From Ricordea florida (taxonomy: Eukaryota; Cnidaria; Anthozoa; Corallimorpharia; Ricordeidae): a stretch of DNA of 64,000 nucleotides. The translations under genes and the position numbers were made by a program. Below, piece after piece: positions 22,209-36,000 of the stretch (its first letter is position 1; each line of letters opens with the position of its first letter). The stretch covers positions 23,777,120-23,841,119 of the forward strand of contig OX453282.1 of the NCBI GenBank assembly GCA_949710005.1, read 5' to 3'. Under the pieces are notes generated by a model, which worked only from the letters and a program-made list of their open reading frames with translations, did no database searches and was not told the origin of the DNA.

Positions 22209-25200
22209 CTACTGTTTCCAAACATTCCCTTGCCAGTGACCTTGTGCAAGTCCTAAAATACAGTCCCAGTGTACTGACTGCATTGAGCGGTGTCCATAGC
22301 TTTCCCTAACATACAATCCTGCTCCAGGCTTGAGGGGGTCTTCAACATAATAATATAGTTTGACAGTTTTGTCTCTCTCTTGGACACTGATAATGTGTGC
22401 AATGTAGTTTTCCCCATCTGCACAGGCAACAACCACTACGTCATCACGCTGGGGATAAAATGGGACATTCACTGAATCACTACTAACAGGCAACTGCTCC
22501 CGCATGAAGTCAATTGTAATGTAGTGATTTGGGTTCTCCATGTTTTCTGGATCCGGATAAAGAATAACTTTTCGAAGTATTTTCTCAGTGGGAAGAAGAA
22601 GTTGCTGAACAGAATGAACAACAAGTTTGCCAAAATTGTAGGCGTAAATCTTTGGTGATCCATCTGCATCTTTCATTATTGGAAAGAGGCTGCCTCTTAT
22701 CAGTGAGTGAAAATGATTATCAACCACAGCACAAACAAAGGCATCAACATGTACAACAATTTCTTGGTCTGCCTCATTGTCATCTGCAGTGATAACAGTT
22801 TCATCTGCCCGATAAAGAATACCATCAGGTTTGGTACAAGGTTTCCATAAACGAGAAAAACAGAAACAGTCAGTTTCAATCTTCTCAGCAGTAGGGTACT
22901 GTTCATGGAGAAGGTGCATTTCATTAACCGATAATCGATAGTGATTGTTTTCTTGTTTGCCAACAAGGATTCCACTAGCAGGTCTTGCTTCTGGAGGTAA
23001 TTCTGAGTATAGTTTCATTGCTTCAGATACACTACTTGCACAAAGTTTGCTCTGATTAGAGTTTCCTGGCCTTCTGTACTTTTGCTTTCTCAGTTTACAC
23101 TTCAAACTTTTTAAAAGTTCTCTCCTTGCTTCAGCTTTGGCAAAGGTTAGTTCAATGTTCTTCTTGTTTGAAGAAGTGGCAATATATTTAGAAACTGCTC
23201 GCTCATAAACCTCACACCAGTAATTATCAGGTGACGAAAAACGAAGAATGTCTTCAGCAGCATGCTCAAGATTGTGGGCAGTTACAACACATTGGCCAAT
23301 CCCCAACTTATCCTCTGTCATAATAATATGGCGCTTTGCCATATTGTCAAATAATGTGACATCACCTTCCTTCCAACCATTTCTCCCATAGTAGTAGACC
23401 ATTTCAGCCATCCTGGCAGCCAAAACCCAAATTGTGAAGTCATCATCTTCAATCAGACCACCTAAAACACACTCAGATGCTGGAAATGCAAATTTTCTAT
23501 ATTCCTCACTCTTCCAATGTCCAATTTTAGCACACGACTTTGGGATTCGGCCATCCTTAAGTTCACTGGTCCAGGGCATTGCTTTAAGTCGCTTATCCAC
23601 AGCTGATTTGTCAACTGTTTCACCATCAAGATAACGGTTTAAATCTTTCTTCACAACATTCAGTGGAATATTGTGCATCATGTCAAACACAGTGTCTAAA
23701 AGAACATTGAACCCATAAAGCCTGTTCAGTCTGTGAAGTATAGATAGTCCAGTGTAACCACTTTGCCTTGCTAGAGTGGCTCGCACAGTGGGTCGGTCTT
23801 CCTCCTCAATTTTTGTCATCATTGATACTTCATCTTCTAACACACGAGGTTCAACAGGAAATCTAGCATGGTACCTGTTGTTTGCTATATAATAAGTACT
23901 TCCATTGTCAATGTTTGTACCTCTTAACTGATGCCTTCGGCAAGGAAATATCCCACCATTTATGAACTTGCCCACCTCGCATTGTGCTGGATAATCCCCT
24001 GTCCATAACAAAAGCATGCACCGCACAATGGTCTCCCCAGCATTGCACCCATTAATTTCTCTGGCATAATAAACCTTGTTCCCCTTAATGAAGCTGTCCT
24101 CTAGATCCTTAATAAGTGGTTCCAAAAATGGATCTAGTGCACATGGTCGTTTATTTGGGACATTATGGCAAGGGACAAAACCTACAACATACGCTTCATC
24201 TGTGCAGCAACGATCTATCTTGGACATGTTTAGAACTGAAACCTCTATGGCACCACAACTGTGACTTGACTTGCTCTGAAATGGATACCATCCATCCCAG
24301 TGTCCAATTAGGGCAATGTTTCTAGCGTCACCCCTGGCTTTTTCACCCTTACAAGTAGTTTTTGTGCCACACTCACTGCAAATTACGGTATAGTTGTGTC
24401 CATCGAAAGGAGAGCTCTCAATTTCCTTGGCACCTATAACTGCTGCACAGAAATCACATCTCGTTGGCAACAACCATTCAGAGGTAGGGTCCCAGAACCA
24501 AGAGACTTCACTGAACCTGTTGCCATCCCAAATCTCTTTAAGAGGGAACCAACATCCTTCATGGTGTAGCCAGTGGTCTTTCTCTTCCCATACTTTTGTC
24601 ATCTTTTGACACATAGTTTTGTCAGAGCACCACAATTTAACTTTTTGAGGGAGTCCTAAATAGTAGTACTGTATAGCCCCAGGCTTTCCACAGAACCTAC
24701 AAAAAGAATTTTTATCCTCCATTATGTCATAAAGGGCATGATGACCTTCGTCAAGGCATATGAAATACTGTTTAGGGTCTTCATAGCCGACTTTTTTGAG
24801 TAACTTTTCAGTTTCTCGCCAGTTAGAGGGCCAATACTTTTCCAAGTTACGGTCACCTTTGCAGAAAAGGTCCTTTGCATAATCCAACAAATTTTCCATA
24901 CTTTTAACAGATGTTTTCATCTCTTCTGCTAAAATAAGACCCCTGAGTATGCATGACACTATTTCCTCTTTGATATTGTGATCATCATCATTGTCATCAG
25001 CGCCACCGCCATCGCTACTGCCACCACCACCACCACCATCACCACTACTTTCATCACCACTACTTTCATCACCACTGCCACCATCAGAACCAGCACTGCC
25101 ACCATCACCAGCTGCATCACCACCACCACCACTACCACAGCAACCATCACCACTACTTTCATCACCACTGCCACCATCAGAACCAGCACTGATACCATCA

Positions 25201-26467
25201 GCAGCTGCACCACCACCACCACCACCACCGCCACCACCGCCATCATCATCACCACCACTACTTTCACCACCACTGCCACCATCATCAACATCGGCATTGC
25301 CATCATCATAGCCTTTCTCACTGTCATTGTCGTCGTCATCATCATCATCATCACCACCATCATCCGGGTCAGTACAATTGGCACTTATAAAAAAGATAAA
25401 TAAACAGTTAACAGAGAAGCAAAGCTCAAGGGCGAGCAACTGTAAAATTTGGAGTACAACGATCTCAGGGCATTTGTGTCCAAATGATTCACTTTACCAC
25501 TAGTATTTTATTTATTTCATAACCTTTGTTAAAGTACTGGGAGCAATTTTAGAATATGTGGCTACTTAATAATCAACAACATATAACTGAACGCCTAATA
25601 AAAAAAAACTAACTTTATGCAAACAAAAGAATCCATTCTTGTTCAATAACATGCAACTAAGTGGCTGATTACATGTATGCTTTCTACAAATGTGTGTAAT
25701 GAAAATAAAACAAAGGGGAAACACCCAGCTTACTACAGTAGACATTTCCTTTTAAAAAAGGACAGCATGCACGTGAAGCACTCAATAGCATTACATGTAC
25801 ATAAGGCCATCCCAATAAAATGTTTCGTTTCCCATCGCTATTTCACTAGTCAAAGAGGCAGGTACTTTAATTTACAAGCACAAGATCTTGTTTTAGTAAC
25901 AACAATTGGTATGATGTGATGTCCTTGTCTTTTAATATTAACATCGACGCTAAGTTTTTCAAAGGCTGTTTCGTGCCAAGTGCATTAACGATTGTTCCAA
26001 CATTCTCAGTGAGATCGACTGAAACAGAATCGTTCGGTTCTGCATCTCCTGGCTTCTTAAATGAACCCAGACCCCTTAAAGTGTTCATTCTTCTTTTTTT
26101 TTTGCCTGATCGACTGACCCACCGTCACAAGAGATGGGGCGATGGGAAACGAAACATTTTATTGGGATGGCCTAAGCTTATGAATTCAGAAAATCCTGCA
26201 AGTTATAACAGAAAGGTATGGTCAAGGCCCGTGATTTTATATTCTTGCTTACAAATTCTTAGCAACTCACTTGGCTAAAAGGTTGCTTCTTTCCCAGTGG
26301 TGAAACTCAGTTGAGGAGGACACTGCTTTGCCATTGCATGTTTCACACGGACAATGTGAATGCCTGTAACTCAGATCGTGGCACAAGCAAGTGGAAACCT
26401 CACCCCGCGTCCATGTTCGTAATTTCTCTCTTCGAGGTCGTTTTGCTTTATAGCGTTCTTTGTCCAT
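22209..26467 (-). CDS. Transposase A, CACTA/Tnp2-like (two exons, about 1,123 aa)
   Basis: Exon 1 (26,271-26,467) starts MDKERYKAK and encodes a Cys/His motif (CHCPCETCNGKAVSSS). Exon 2 (22,209-25,383) follows an ATAAG acceptor, and the joined length is divisible by three. Exon 2 opens with a long Asp/Gly/Ser tract, then a Tnp2-like core: YYYLGLPQKVKLWC, HWDGWYPFQSK (about residue 430, first Asp), WTGDYPAQCEVGKF (about 529, second Asp), FDMMHNIPLNVV (about 632, where many Tnp2 proteins have DMMH), and a late TAHNLEHAAEDILRF block. The C-terminus (VVVACADGENYIAHII) resembles a small Tudor/chromo-like barrel. In this family the protein cuts and rejoins element ends in the nucleus. KDZ-type relatives are an alternative label. 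Confidence 0.8.
25000..25365 (-). repeat. Low-complexity trinucleotide tract within transposase A exon 2
   Basis: Runs of GGT/GAT/AGT codons encode repeated DGGSGDESSGD-like blocks, including an approximately 87-bp internal duplication. The antisense strand shows long spurious Pro/Thr/Ser frames. Length is likely variable between alleles. Confidence 0.8.
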
Positions 26468-27006
26468 CCTATTTGAAATATCATTTGACACATAGGGTAC
26501 CTTAAGTTTCTTTTCCTGTAAAAGCTAGTCAATAATAGTGCAGAAAAAAATAATTCCACAAATTCCTTACGTCTCACCTGTTATCAAAATGCACCGTGTA
26601 GAATGGCTGTAAATATGTTGTTGGTGCTTCCAAAGAAAGAAAACATGCTAATGTTGTGGCAGAAAACAGAGAATTTTCACAGGGACGGATTAATGTTAAC
26701 GCCAAAAGACAAAATAGTTTTAACTTTACAAAAAGCTTGAAGATGCTTAAGCATTAGCATGATGGCAGAGTCGACATCGTGGAGCGAGGAACCCGTCGAG
26801 GACACCGTCGAGGCCACCTGAGTCCTGAGACGAGTCCTGAAGCTTTTCGGTCAGCGCTGACCATTGCCATGACTACCAGAGAGCCCGCGAGGCTTTTGTT
26901 CTGTTGGAAGCGCAGAAAACCTGCGCGGAACCTCACTATTTATTTCCCGCCTAAAATCTTTGGCGGGCTGACGCTTTCGAGCAGTTCAGGCGAAAATATG
27001 TAGGCG
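26468..27006. promoter_or_regulatory. Bidirectional promoter region, transposase A / SAM gene A
   Basis: 540 bp separate the two divergent start codons. GC content rises near 26,780-26,990. No TATA box stands out. The transposase B/SAM gene B pair is arranged the same way. Confidence 0.45.
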
Positions 27007-30000
27007 ATGGACGCGAAAAAAACAGAAATACCGCTATACTTGGACTGCGATACTTGGACTGAAGAGGAGGTTTTTGATTTTATGGAAAAGCATTTCACCG
27101 AAGAAGTTGCTGTTAAATTCAAAGGTAAGCCTGGCTACAAGTTCTGTGTTCTTCGGTTCACATTCAAAGCTAGGTAGAGCTACACTTCTCAGAACTTTCC
27201 GGGCATTAAAAGCTACCTTATGTTCAACCAATCTTTAACCATTCTTTTAAAACATAAGGAATAATATATTTGCTTTACTATACAAATATGGGCTAGTTAG
27301 CGGCTAAAAATTCTAACCAACCGATATTATCGTTGAACTGTTTTGCTTTACAGAACAAAAGATTAAAGGGTCTCTTCTAAAATTTATGGCAGCAAATGCA
27401 TCAGTACAACAACTTATGGCCTGTGGCCTAAACGACATTGGTTCTCAATTAGAATTCCAGCGTCTAATCAAAGATATAACACAACAAAGCAAGGGGGGTA
27501 CCGACGACAAAGCCACAGAAATCTCAAGTTCCTCTGACAGTGGAAGCATTCGCAGTGTAAAGACTGTCAAGCCAAACCGAAATGCGTTGAAAACTATGTC
27601 GGACCTAGACCGAAAGATCTACAAAGCAAAGTAAGCAAAATAAAATGATCAATGTGTTAATGAATTGAACTTTAAAAGTTTGAATTCAGTGAGGTAAAAG
27701 ATGAAATTAAAGCTACTGTACCTCATATTTTAAAGCTTACATGTAAACTTACGTTCCTACCGAGAACACTTCTGCTTATAGATGAAACGCCATTTTGAAA
27801 AAAAAAATTTTACAGTGTAAATCAGTAATAACTATTTTAAATTTAATCTCCTCTTATGCATAGTTACTAAGGTTTTATATAGAGAAAACAATTTTTTTTG
27901 TTGTTGTAGGACAACAGTTGTTTTAACCTCATTTAATTTATGGTATGCTTATAATTTTTACAGAAGGCGAAATGTACAAGAAAGAGCCGTGCAGAAGTGG
28001 CCGGGTAATGACATTCCAATTTTTAGAAAAAACATGAAAGCATTGAAGCAACTTAATGAATTGGTTGACGAATTAGCCTTAACATGCACATATGCACCTG
28101 CTGGATTCAATAAAGGAGGAATAAGACAGCACATTTTAGATACGCTAAATGAACGAAGGCGTAGGATACACAACGGCCATGATTATGAAAAGGTACATTG
28201 GTTTCACCTAGTTTATTACTTTGCTTGCTAATTTAATGCCAGTAAATTTTTTGATTTTGACTGATTTTGCTGGTGAAATGTTTCTAACTTTGTATGGTTT
28301 GTACACCAGGACCTTGGCCAATAGGTTTTAAGATTCCAAGTTGATGTGTGATTATGGGGACGCTGGCACACTTTTATTATTTTGATTTTATTTTGATTTT
28401 ATTTTGACTTTATTTAAATTATAACAAGGATTTTATAAACTGGACGAGACGGGGCTCTTGCCAAAATTTCACCAAGCCCCAACCAAGCCATCACCAAGCC
28501 TCCACAAAGCCCTCACCAAACCCTCGCCAAGCCTACCCAAAACCTATTCAAAATGTGAAATGTGCCAACCCCATCAAGCCTACCCAAAGGATGAGGCGCA
28601 CCAAGCCTATATCAAACCATAGCTAATATGTTACAAAATCGATGTGAATATGATACGCGTACCTGGCACATTTAATAATTTTTTAAAAATAAAAATGATT
28701 TAAAAGAAATATAATGTTAATTTAATAAGAAGAATTAATATACAAAATGGAACAAGAATTAAGAAGATTAAATGTTGTGCAACTGAAACATTTGGCTAGA
28801 TGGTATAATATTCCAGGGCGTTCTTATTTTAATAAAAGAGATTTTGTTCAAGAGTTGAGTAATATTCCTGAAGTAATTAATAATATTCAACAAATTATTA
28901 CTAATATTGCTGGAATTGTTAATGAGCTACGTAATACACCAATGAGGCCAATAGATCAACCAAATTTACCTCTTCCAATTCCAGAAATTGAACCACAACA
29001 AATAAGACCAGCAAATCGACCAAATTTACCGCCTTTAACTATTCCTCAACCAATGCCTGACTCACCAGATCGAATTAATCCAGATAGCCCCCCACCTGGT
29101 CCACCACCTAATCGTCGCGGAAGAACACCACCAGGCCCGCCCCCACAAAATATTAATAAACCCAAACCGAAAAATACAAAAACAAAACAAACTCCTGTTT
29201 TAGGAAATGTATTAAACAAGTTTTGGAATTTTGTAAAACCATATATTCCTAAAAAAGTAAAAAATAAAGCAGAAGAATTAGCTAAAAATTTTATAGAAAG
29301 ATATAAAAAAGTAAATAAACCCCAAAAAATAAAACCACCACCTAAAAGTGATAATAAGAAAGGTGAAAGAAAAAATAATAGGGATTATGAGAAGGAAGGT
29401 GCAAGACCAAAAACAAAAAGAAACGAAATTGAGGAAGATTTTACACCAAGAGAATATGAATCGGCTATTAATGGTAATTATATAAGCTATAGGATTGAAG
29501 GAAATGAAAAGAATGATGAAAAGACATTCTTACATAAAATCAAACCAAAAGTTATAGATTTACTTGGAAAGAGAGTTGAATCACAAAAATCATTAAAGAC
29601 AAAATTTATATTTACATGTATGTTCAAGAAAAAAAATATTAACACTGGGGAAATTGAATACTGTGATAGACCCTTTCCTTCTGAAAAATCAGAAATTGTT
29701 CTTGAGGCAACGGATTTATCAGAATTATTTGATAGATTAACAAATCAACAACTTATATTATTTGAAAATTTTATAAATAATGGATCTGGTTGGGAATTTG
29801 TAAGAGTAGTAATGTTTGATATCTTCATAGATCGTTTTGTTCCTCTTTTAGAAGGTTCTTATATTCCACTACCAAAAGAATTGTTAAACAGGAATGCGAT
29901 TATTAATCCACAGAATTATAATGATGATGAATGTTTTAAGTGGTGTGTAACACGAGCTGTATATCCAACCGATAAAAATCCACAAAGAATAACTAAAGAA

Positions 30001-33000
30001 TTGAAAGAACAATCAAAGAATTTTAATTGGGATGGAATTAATTTTCCGAGCACAATACAAGATGTTGTTAATTTTGAAAACCAAAATGATTATGATATCG
30101 CTATATATGGATATGATGAGAAAATAGGAGTATATCCTATAAAAAGAAGTAGTAAACGAGGATTTAAATTGATTAGATTACTTTTATTAACAGAAGAAAA
30201 AATTGATGAAAAAGATGAAGAATCAAATAAACACTTTGTTTTAATAAAGAATATTAGTGCGCTTATACGAAGGCAAGTTACTAAACGTAAATGTAAGTTG
30301 TACTTTTGTGATAATTGTTTACATCATTTTCACTTAAAAAGCTCATTAGAAAAACATGAATCATATTGTTTTTTATACAATGAAGCCAGGATTGATATGC
30401 TAAAAAATAAAGATGGTAGACCATGTTTTCTTTCTTTTAGAAATTTTGTTAAAAAAATGAGAATACCTTTTGTAGCCTATGCAGATTTTGAGTGTATTTT
30501 GGAAAAAATAAAAAATAATGAGCCCTTAGATAAAAGCAAAAGTTTTACAAATAAATATCAAACACACAAACCCGTTGCATTTGGTTGTTATATTAAGAGT
30601 TTTAATAAAAATATATGTAAATCAAGACTTTATAGATATACGGCTAAATCTTCAGAAGATGATGTGGCACAGAAATTTGTAGAATACCTAGAAAAAGAAT
30701 TTAGGAAAATTTATAAAAAATGTATTAGTTATAATGTAAAAAGATTCAAAAAGTTTAATAAGGAGAATATGACAGAAGATGATGAAATAAATTATGAAAA
30801 CGCAACTAATTGCCATATATGTGAGAAAGAATTGGGTGAAGATAAGGTAATAGATCACTGTCATCTTACAGGAAAGTATAGAGGCGCAGCACATAAGGAA
30901 TGCAATTTAAATTATAAGATCCCAAAATTCTTTCCAGTTATAATTCATAATTTATCAGGATATGATGCTCATCTATTTATTAATAATCTTGCAAAAACAG
31001 AAGGTAAAATAAAACTTATACCTAATAATGAGGAAAAGTATATTTCTTTCTCAAAAGAGATTGTGGTTGATACCTACAAAGATAAAGAAAGTGATAAGAT
31101 GATAGATGTTAAGAGAGATATCAGGTTCATTGATTCATTAAAATTTATGCAATCCAGTCTTGATAAATTAGTAAATAATCTGCCAAAAGAATCTTTTGAA
31201 AACAGTAAAAAATACAATGCTGGAGAGAAATTAGAGTTATTGTTGAGAAAGGGGGTATTCCCATATGATTATCTTGATGATTTTGATAAATTAAACGAAA
31301 CCCAACTTCCACCAAAGGAATCTTTTTACTCAAAACTTAGAGGTGAAGATATTTCAGATGAAGATTATGAACATGCTAAAAAGGTATGGAAAACATTTAA
31401 TATGAAAACAATGCGAGATTACCTTAATCTATATCTACAGTCTGATGTGTTATTATTAGCAGATGTTTTTGAAAACTTTAGAGATGTTTGTCAAACACAT
31501 TATGGTTTGGATCCTGCTTGGTATTATACTGCGCCAGGACTTGCTTGGGATGCAATGTTAAAGTTAACCAAAATTGAATTGGAGATGATAAATGACATTG
31601 ATATGTTAATTATGATTGAGAAAGGTGTTAGAGGCGGCATAGCTCAAATATCAAACAGATATGCTAAAGCAAATAACCCATACATGAAAGAATATGATCC
31701 TAAAATGGTTACAAATTATATACAATATCAAGATGCAAATAATTTATATGGTGGGGCAATGAGTGAAGCATTACCAACTCATGATTTAAAATGGATGAGT
31801 GAAAATGAGAAAAAAAATTGGAGAAATATGCCATGTATATTAGAGGTTGATTTAAAATATCCACAACATCTTCATGATTTACATAGTGATTATCCGCTTG
31901 CTCCAGAAAGAATTAAGGTTAATAGGGTTGAGAAATTGATACCAAACCTAAATGATAAGAAAAAATATGTAGTTCACTACGAAACTCTAAAAAAATATGA
32001 AAGTCTGGGATTAGAAGTAACAAAGATTCATAGAGGAATTACATTTAAAGAGTCTGCATGGTTAAAACCTTACATAGATTTGAATACCAAACTCAGGGCT
32101 GAAGCAAAGAATGATTTTGAAAAAGATTTCTTCAAACTTATGAATAATTCAGTATTTGGAAAAACAATGGAAAATCTTAGAAAAAGGGTTGATATAAGAT
32201 TGGTTACTAATGAGAAAGAAGCAAGAAAATTAATATCAAAAGCTAACTATAATCGTCGCACTATTTTTTCTGAAAATCTTATGGCGGTTCATATGAATAA
32301 AACACATATAAAATACAATAAACCTATTTACTTAGGAATGTGTATTTTAGATATAAGTAAAGCAATGATGTATGACTTTCATTATAATTATATTAAACCA
32401 AAATATGGCGAAAAAGCTAAATTACTTATGACAGATACAGATAGTCTTGTATATGATATAGAAACCGAGGATTTCTATAAGGATATAAGCCCTGATGTTA
32501 GAGAAATGTTTGACACCAGCAATTACCCTAAAAATCATCCATCAGGTATTGAGACGGGTGTAAATAAAAAAGTAATTGGTAAGTTTAAAGATGAAGCCGG
32601 TGGTAAAATAATAACTGAATTTGTTGGTCTACGAGCTAAGTTATACGCTTTCAGGATGGATGAAGGCGAAGAGGTAAAAAAGGATAAAGGAATTAAAAAA
32701 TCAGTTGTAGAAAATGGTATAAGATTTGATGATTACAAGGAATGTTTGGATAGCAAAGAAAAGCAGATGAGAGAAATGCCAGTAATAAGAAGTTATAAGC
32801 ATTTTGTTTATACTGAAACTGTTAATAAAGTTGCACTATCAGCCGATGATGATAAGAGAATAATTTGTAAAGATGGAAAACATACTCTTCCATATGGACA
32901 TTATCTTATCAAAACAGAATTAGGAGGTAACTGCGTATCATAAGGAATAACTTGTAATTCTTCCCTTACAAATCCACGCCTCGGCCCATCAGTTAAATAA

Positions 33001-36000
33001 TATAAAACCGGTTGATTAGGTGTAATCATACTTTTAGAAATATCATAAACTTTGATACTCCAAATAGGATCTGTAGCCCTTCTTTTTTCACCACCCTCGA
33101 GTTCGCCGGGAAATAATAGATATCTAACTTTAACCTCCGGAGGTAATCTATCCTCATCAAGGCCAACAACTCGATTATACTTTTTAGGTTCAATATCAAC
33201 CTCTTTCATTTTTATAGCCTTAACGGGCTCTTTACCAGTTATTCTCGTTGGTGTATTATTCAAAGTTTTCAAAATATCTTGTAATCTTTTCGCCCATATT
33301 CTAGATCGGGCATCACTTACCATTTCTTGCGCATATTGATGACTAAATAATCTTTCACCTAATATTCTGTTTGCGTTTTCCACAAATGCTTGAGCTCTAT
33401 GATTACCAGCTTCACTTCTTTGTATTTTCACATTATGATAATTCATAAGTTTTGTCACATCACCCATAAATTCTCTTCCAGGATCAACCATTAATTTTTT
33501 AGGGTATTTTAATCTTCTAGAATATATTTTTTCAAAAGCATTTGATATTTCTCGACTTTCTTTTGTGGTTAATGGCTCCGCATCTTTATATCTCGAGGCG
33601 ATATCAACCACGACTAATGCGTATTTATATGTTTTTCTTCCAACTCTATCATGCGGTAAAAATAATAAATCTGCTTGGTGAATATGATTTGGTTTATCTA
33701 CAGTCCAGTGCGGTCTTGGAATATATTTTGGTGGTGGTAGATATATTTGCCATATTGCCTGTTTCTCTAACCATTGTTTTGCTTCATATTCACTAACCTT
33801 CGCCTTCTCAGCTAATTTAGGAATCGCGGAATATCCTTTCCAATATCCTTCAGTTGAATAATATATTTGTCTGAATATTTTTGATATCTTTTCGTTACTC
33901 ATTTAAAGATTAACCAAAGTACCTTATAAATTACAATGACGTCTGAAAAAATTAATCCAAACAGAATTCCTAGAGAGCCATTTGGTTTGAAAGCAGAATC
34001 AACAATGAACCGAATTACTCTCAATCCATCCTCAGCTAGCCCTGGAGAAACATTATATATAAATATTCCAAAACTTTCTGAGAATTTAGTGATTGTACCT
34101 GGAAGCGTATCTCTATTATTTGATTTAGATGTAGATGGGCACGCTAATAACACAGTTGTGAATAATGTAGGTAGTAATCTTGTATCTAGACTTAAAGTTC
34201 TTTTTGGAGGTGAAACATTACAGGATACTCAAAGATATGATCTTTTTCAAACCTATCACGATTTATTCTTATCCGATGAGGAACGCGAAGATAGATTAAA
34301 ACAAGGTATTTCTTCTGAAAACATGAGAAAGCTCAGGACAAATGCAGGTGATAAGAAAACACAAGATGTTAAGGCAGTTACCCTTGCATCAGTACATAAC
34401 ACCAAGTATCGTTTACCACTAAACCATCCTATTCTAAACGATCATGGAGTTTTCTATCCAAAAGCTCTAGATCATCATCTAATATTTGAGATTACACTTG
34501 CCCCAGTTAATAATATTGTTGTTTATTCTGACACTACTAAGACTCCATCTTATTCAATCAAAAACCTTGAGTTAGAATATTCTTCCATTTCAAGTGAATA
34601 CTTGGCTCGTGAGGCACAAGCAGCTTATCAAGTCGGCAAAGGATTCTTTTACGAAAATGTCACTCTACATAAAACTTTTACATTTTCCATAGGCGGGGAC
34701 ACTGTTATTAACCAGCATATTAATTTACCTAGAAGATCAATGACAGGAATATTGTGTTTGTTTACATCACCAACCGCAGCAGGAGCACGTAACTCTGAGA
34801 ATTTTTACAATCCAGGTATAACCTCAATCAATATAGATGTTGATGGCGTGCCAAATCGTTTATACTCTAAGGGAATGATACCATCAGATCTGTGGGAGTC
34901 GGTAAAGAAACGATTTGAGAGAGATGATGTTTATAGTACTCCATCCGTAAAAGAAAAAGATTTTTATGCTGATAAGTTTGCTCTTTGGGTTGATATGAGA
35001 ACTCACCCAGATAATGGTATTCATGGAGGTGGTTTAGCATTAAACAATACACAAGATGGTGTAAAACTTGAAATTAAAAGAAAACAAAGTGGGTCTGGTA
35101 CTATAACCTGCCATATGTTTGTTGTAGCTGATGCAATGATGGAGATTATGAATTCAGGTTTACGCTCCATTAAGTACTAAAACCCTCCGGGCCCGCGATC
35201 GGGCGGAGCCCTCCCCAGCGAAGCTGGAAGCGAATTTAAAAAAATATTATGTTATGATACAAAAATCATGGAAGAACTACGAGAAAAAATACCATTCCAT
35301 TGTATCATAACCGGACCAACAAATTGTGGGAAAACAAAGTACCTCATTAATCAGCTAAGAGGACCATTCCGAAAAATTTTTGATTACATTGTTTTAATAT
35401 GTCCAACTTATTCTAAGAATAAAACCTATAATAATTTTGCCCGAGGAGATAAACATTTCTATGTATTATCACCAGATGCTAGTAACATTGATGAGATTAA
35501 TGAATTGTTAACTGATTGTCAAACTTTATTCTCTGGAACAAATACATTAATAATTTTAGATGATTGTGCTGTATCTAATGATCTGAAGAAGCGATCGAAC
35601 AAGTTTATAGATTTAGCATTCTCCGGAAGGCATCATGGTTTATCAGTTTGGGTTCTCACTCAGCAATTAACATCCATAGCAAAACCATTCCGAGAAAATG
35701 TGGCTTGTGTGGTCTCATTTCATAATCCGTCGCAGAAAGGTATGAAGATGTTTTTTGAAGATTATGGAGGTGATTTGGATTATGAATCATGTAAAAAATT
35801 TATGCAATTATTAAAAACTGAAAAATATTCTAGACTATGTTTATGTTTACGTTACCCATTCAATTGTTATTTGGAAATTCCAAACGGAGCGTAGTGAAGT
35901 GCAGAACACAACCAAAGGTAGTAACCTGAGGTGATTTAAAAGAATCTTTGTATTATTAGAAAATTATAAGATGACAGAAGTTGAAGATTATATAGAAGAA

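Noticed and set aside
24978..25403. Long open frames rich in Thr, Ile, Pro or Met on both strands
   Set aside because: They are other-frame readings of the trinucleotide tract inside transposase A exon 2.
25867..26088. 73-aa minus-strand frame as an extra exon of transposase A
   Set aside because: Exon 1 joins exon 2 directly in frame with good splice sites; this frame lacks a matching acceptor and donor pair.
35181..35233. GC hairpin as a bacterial-type terminator
   Set aside because: No U-run follows, and the context is a eukaryotic element whose relative lacks it.
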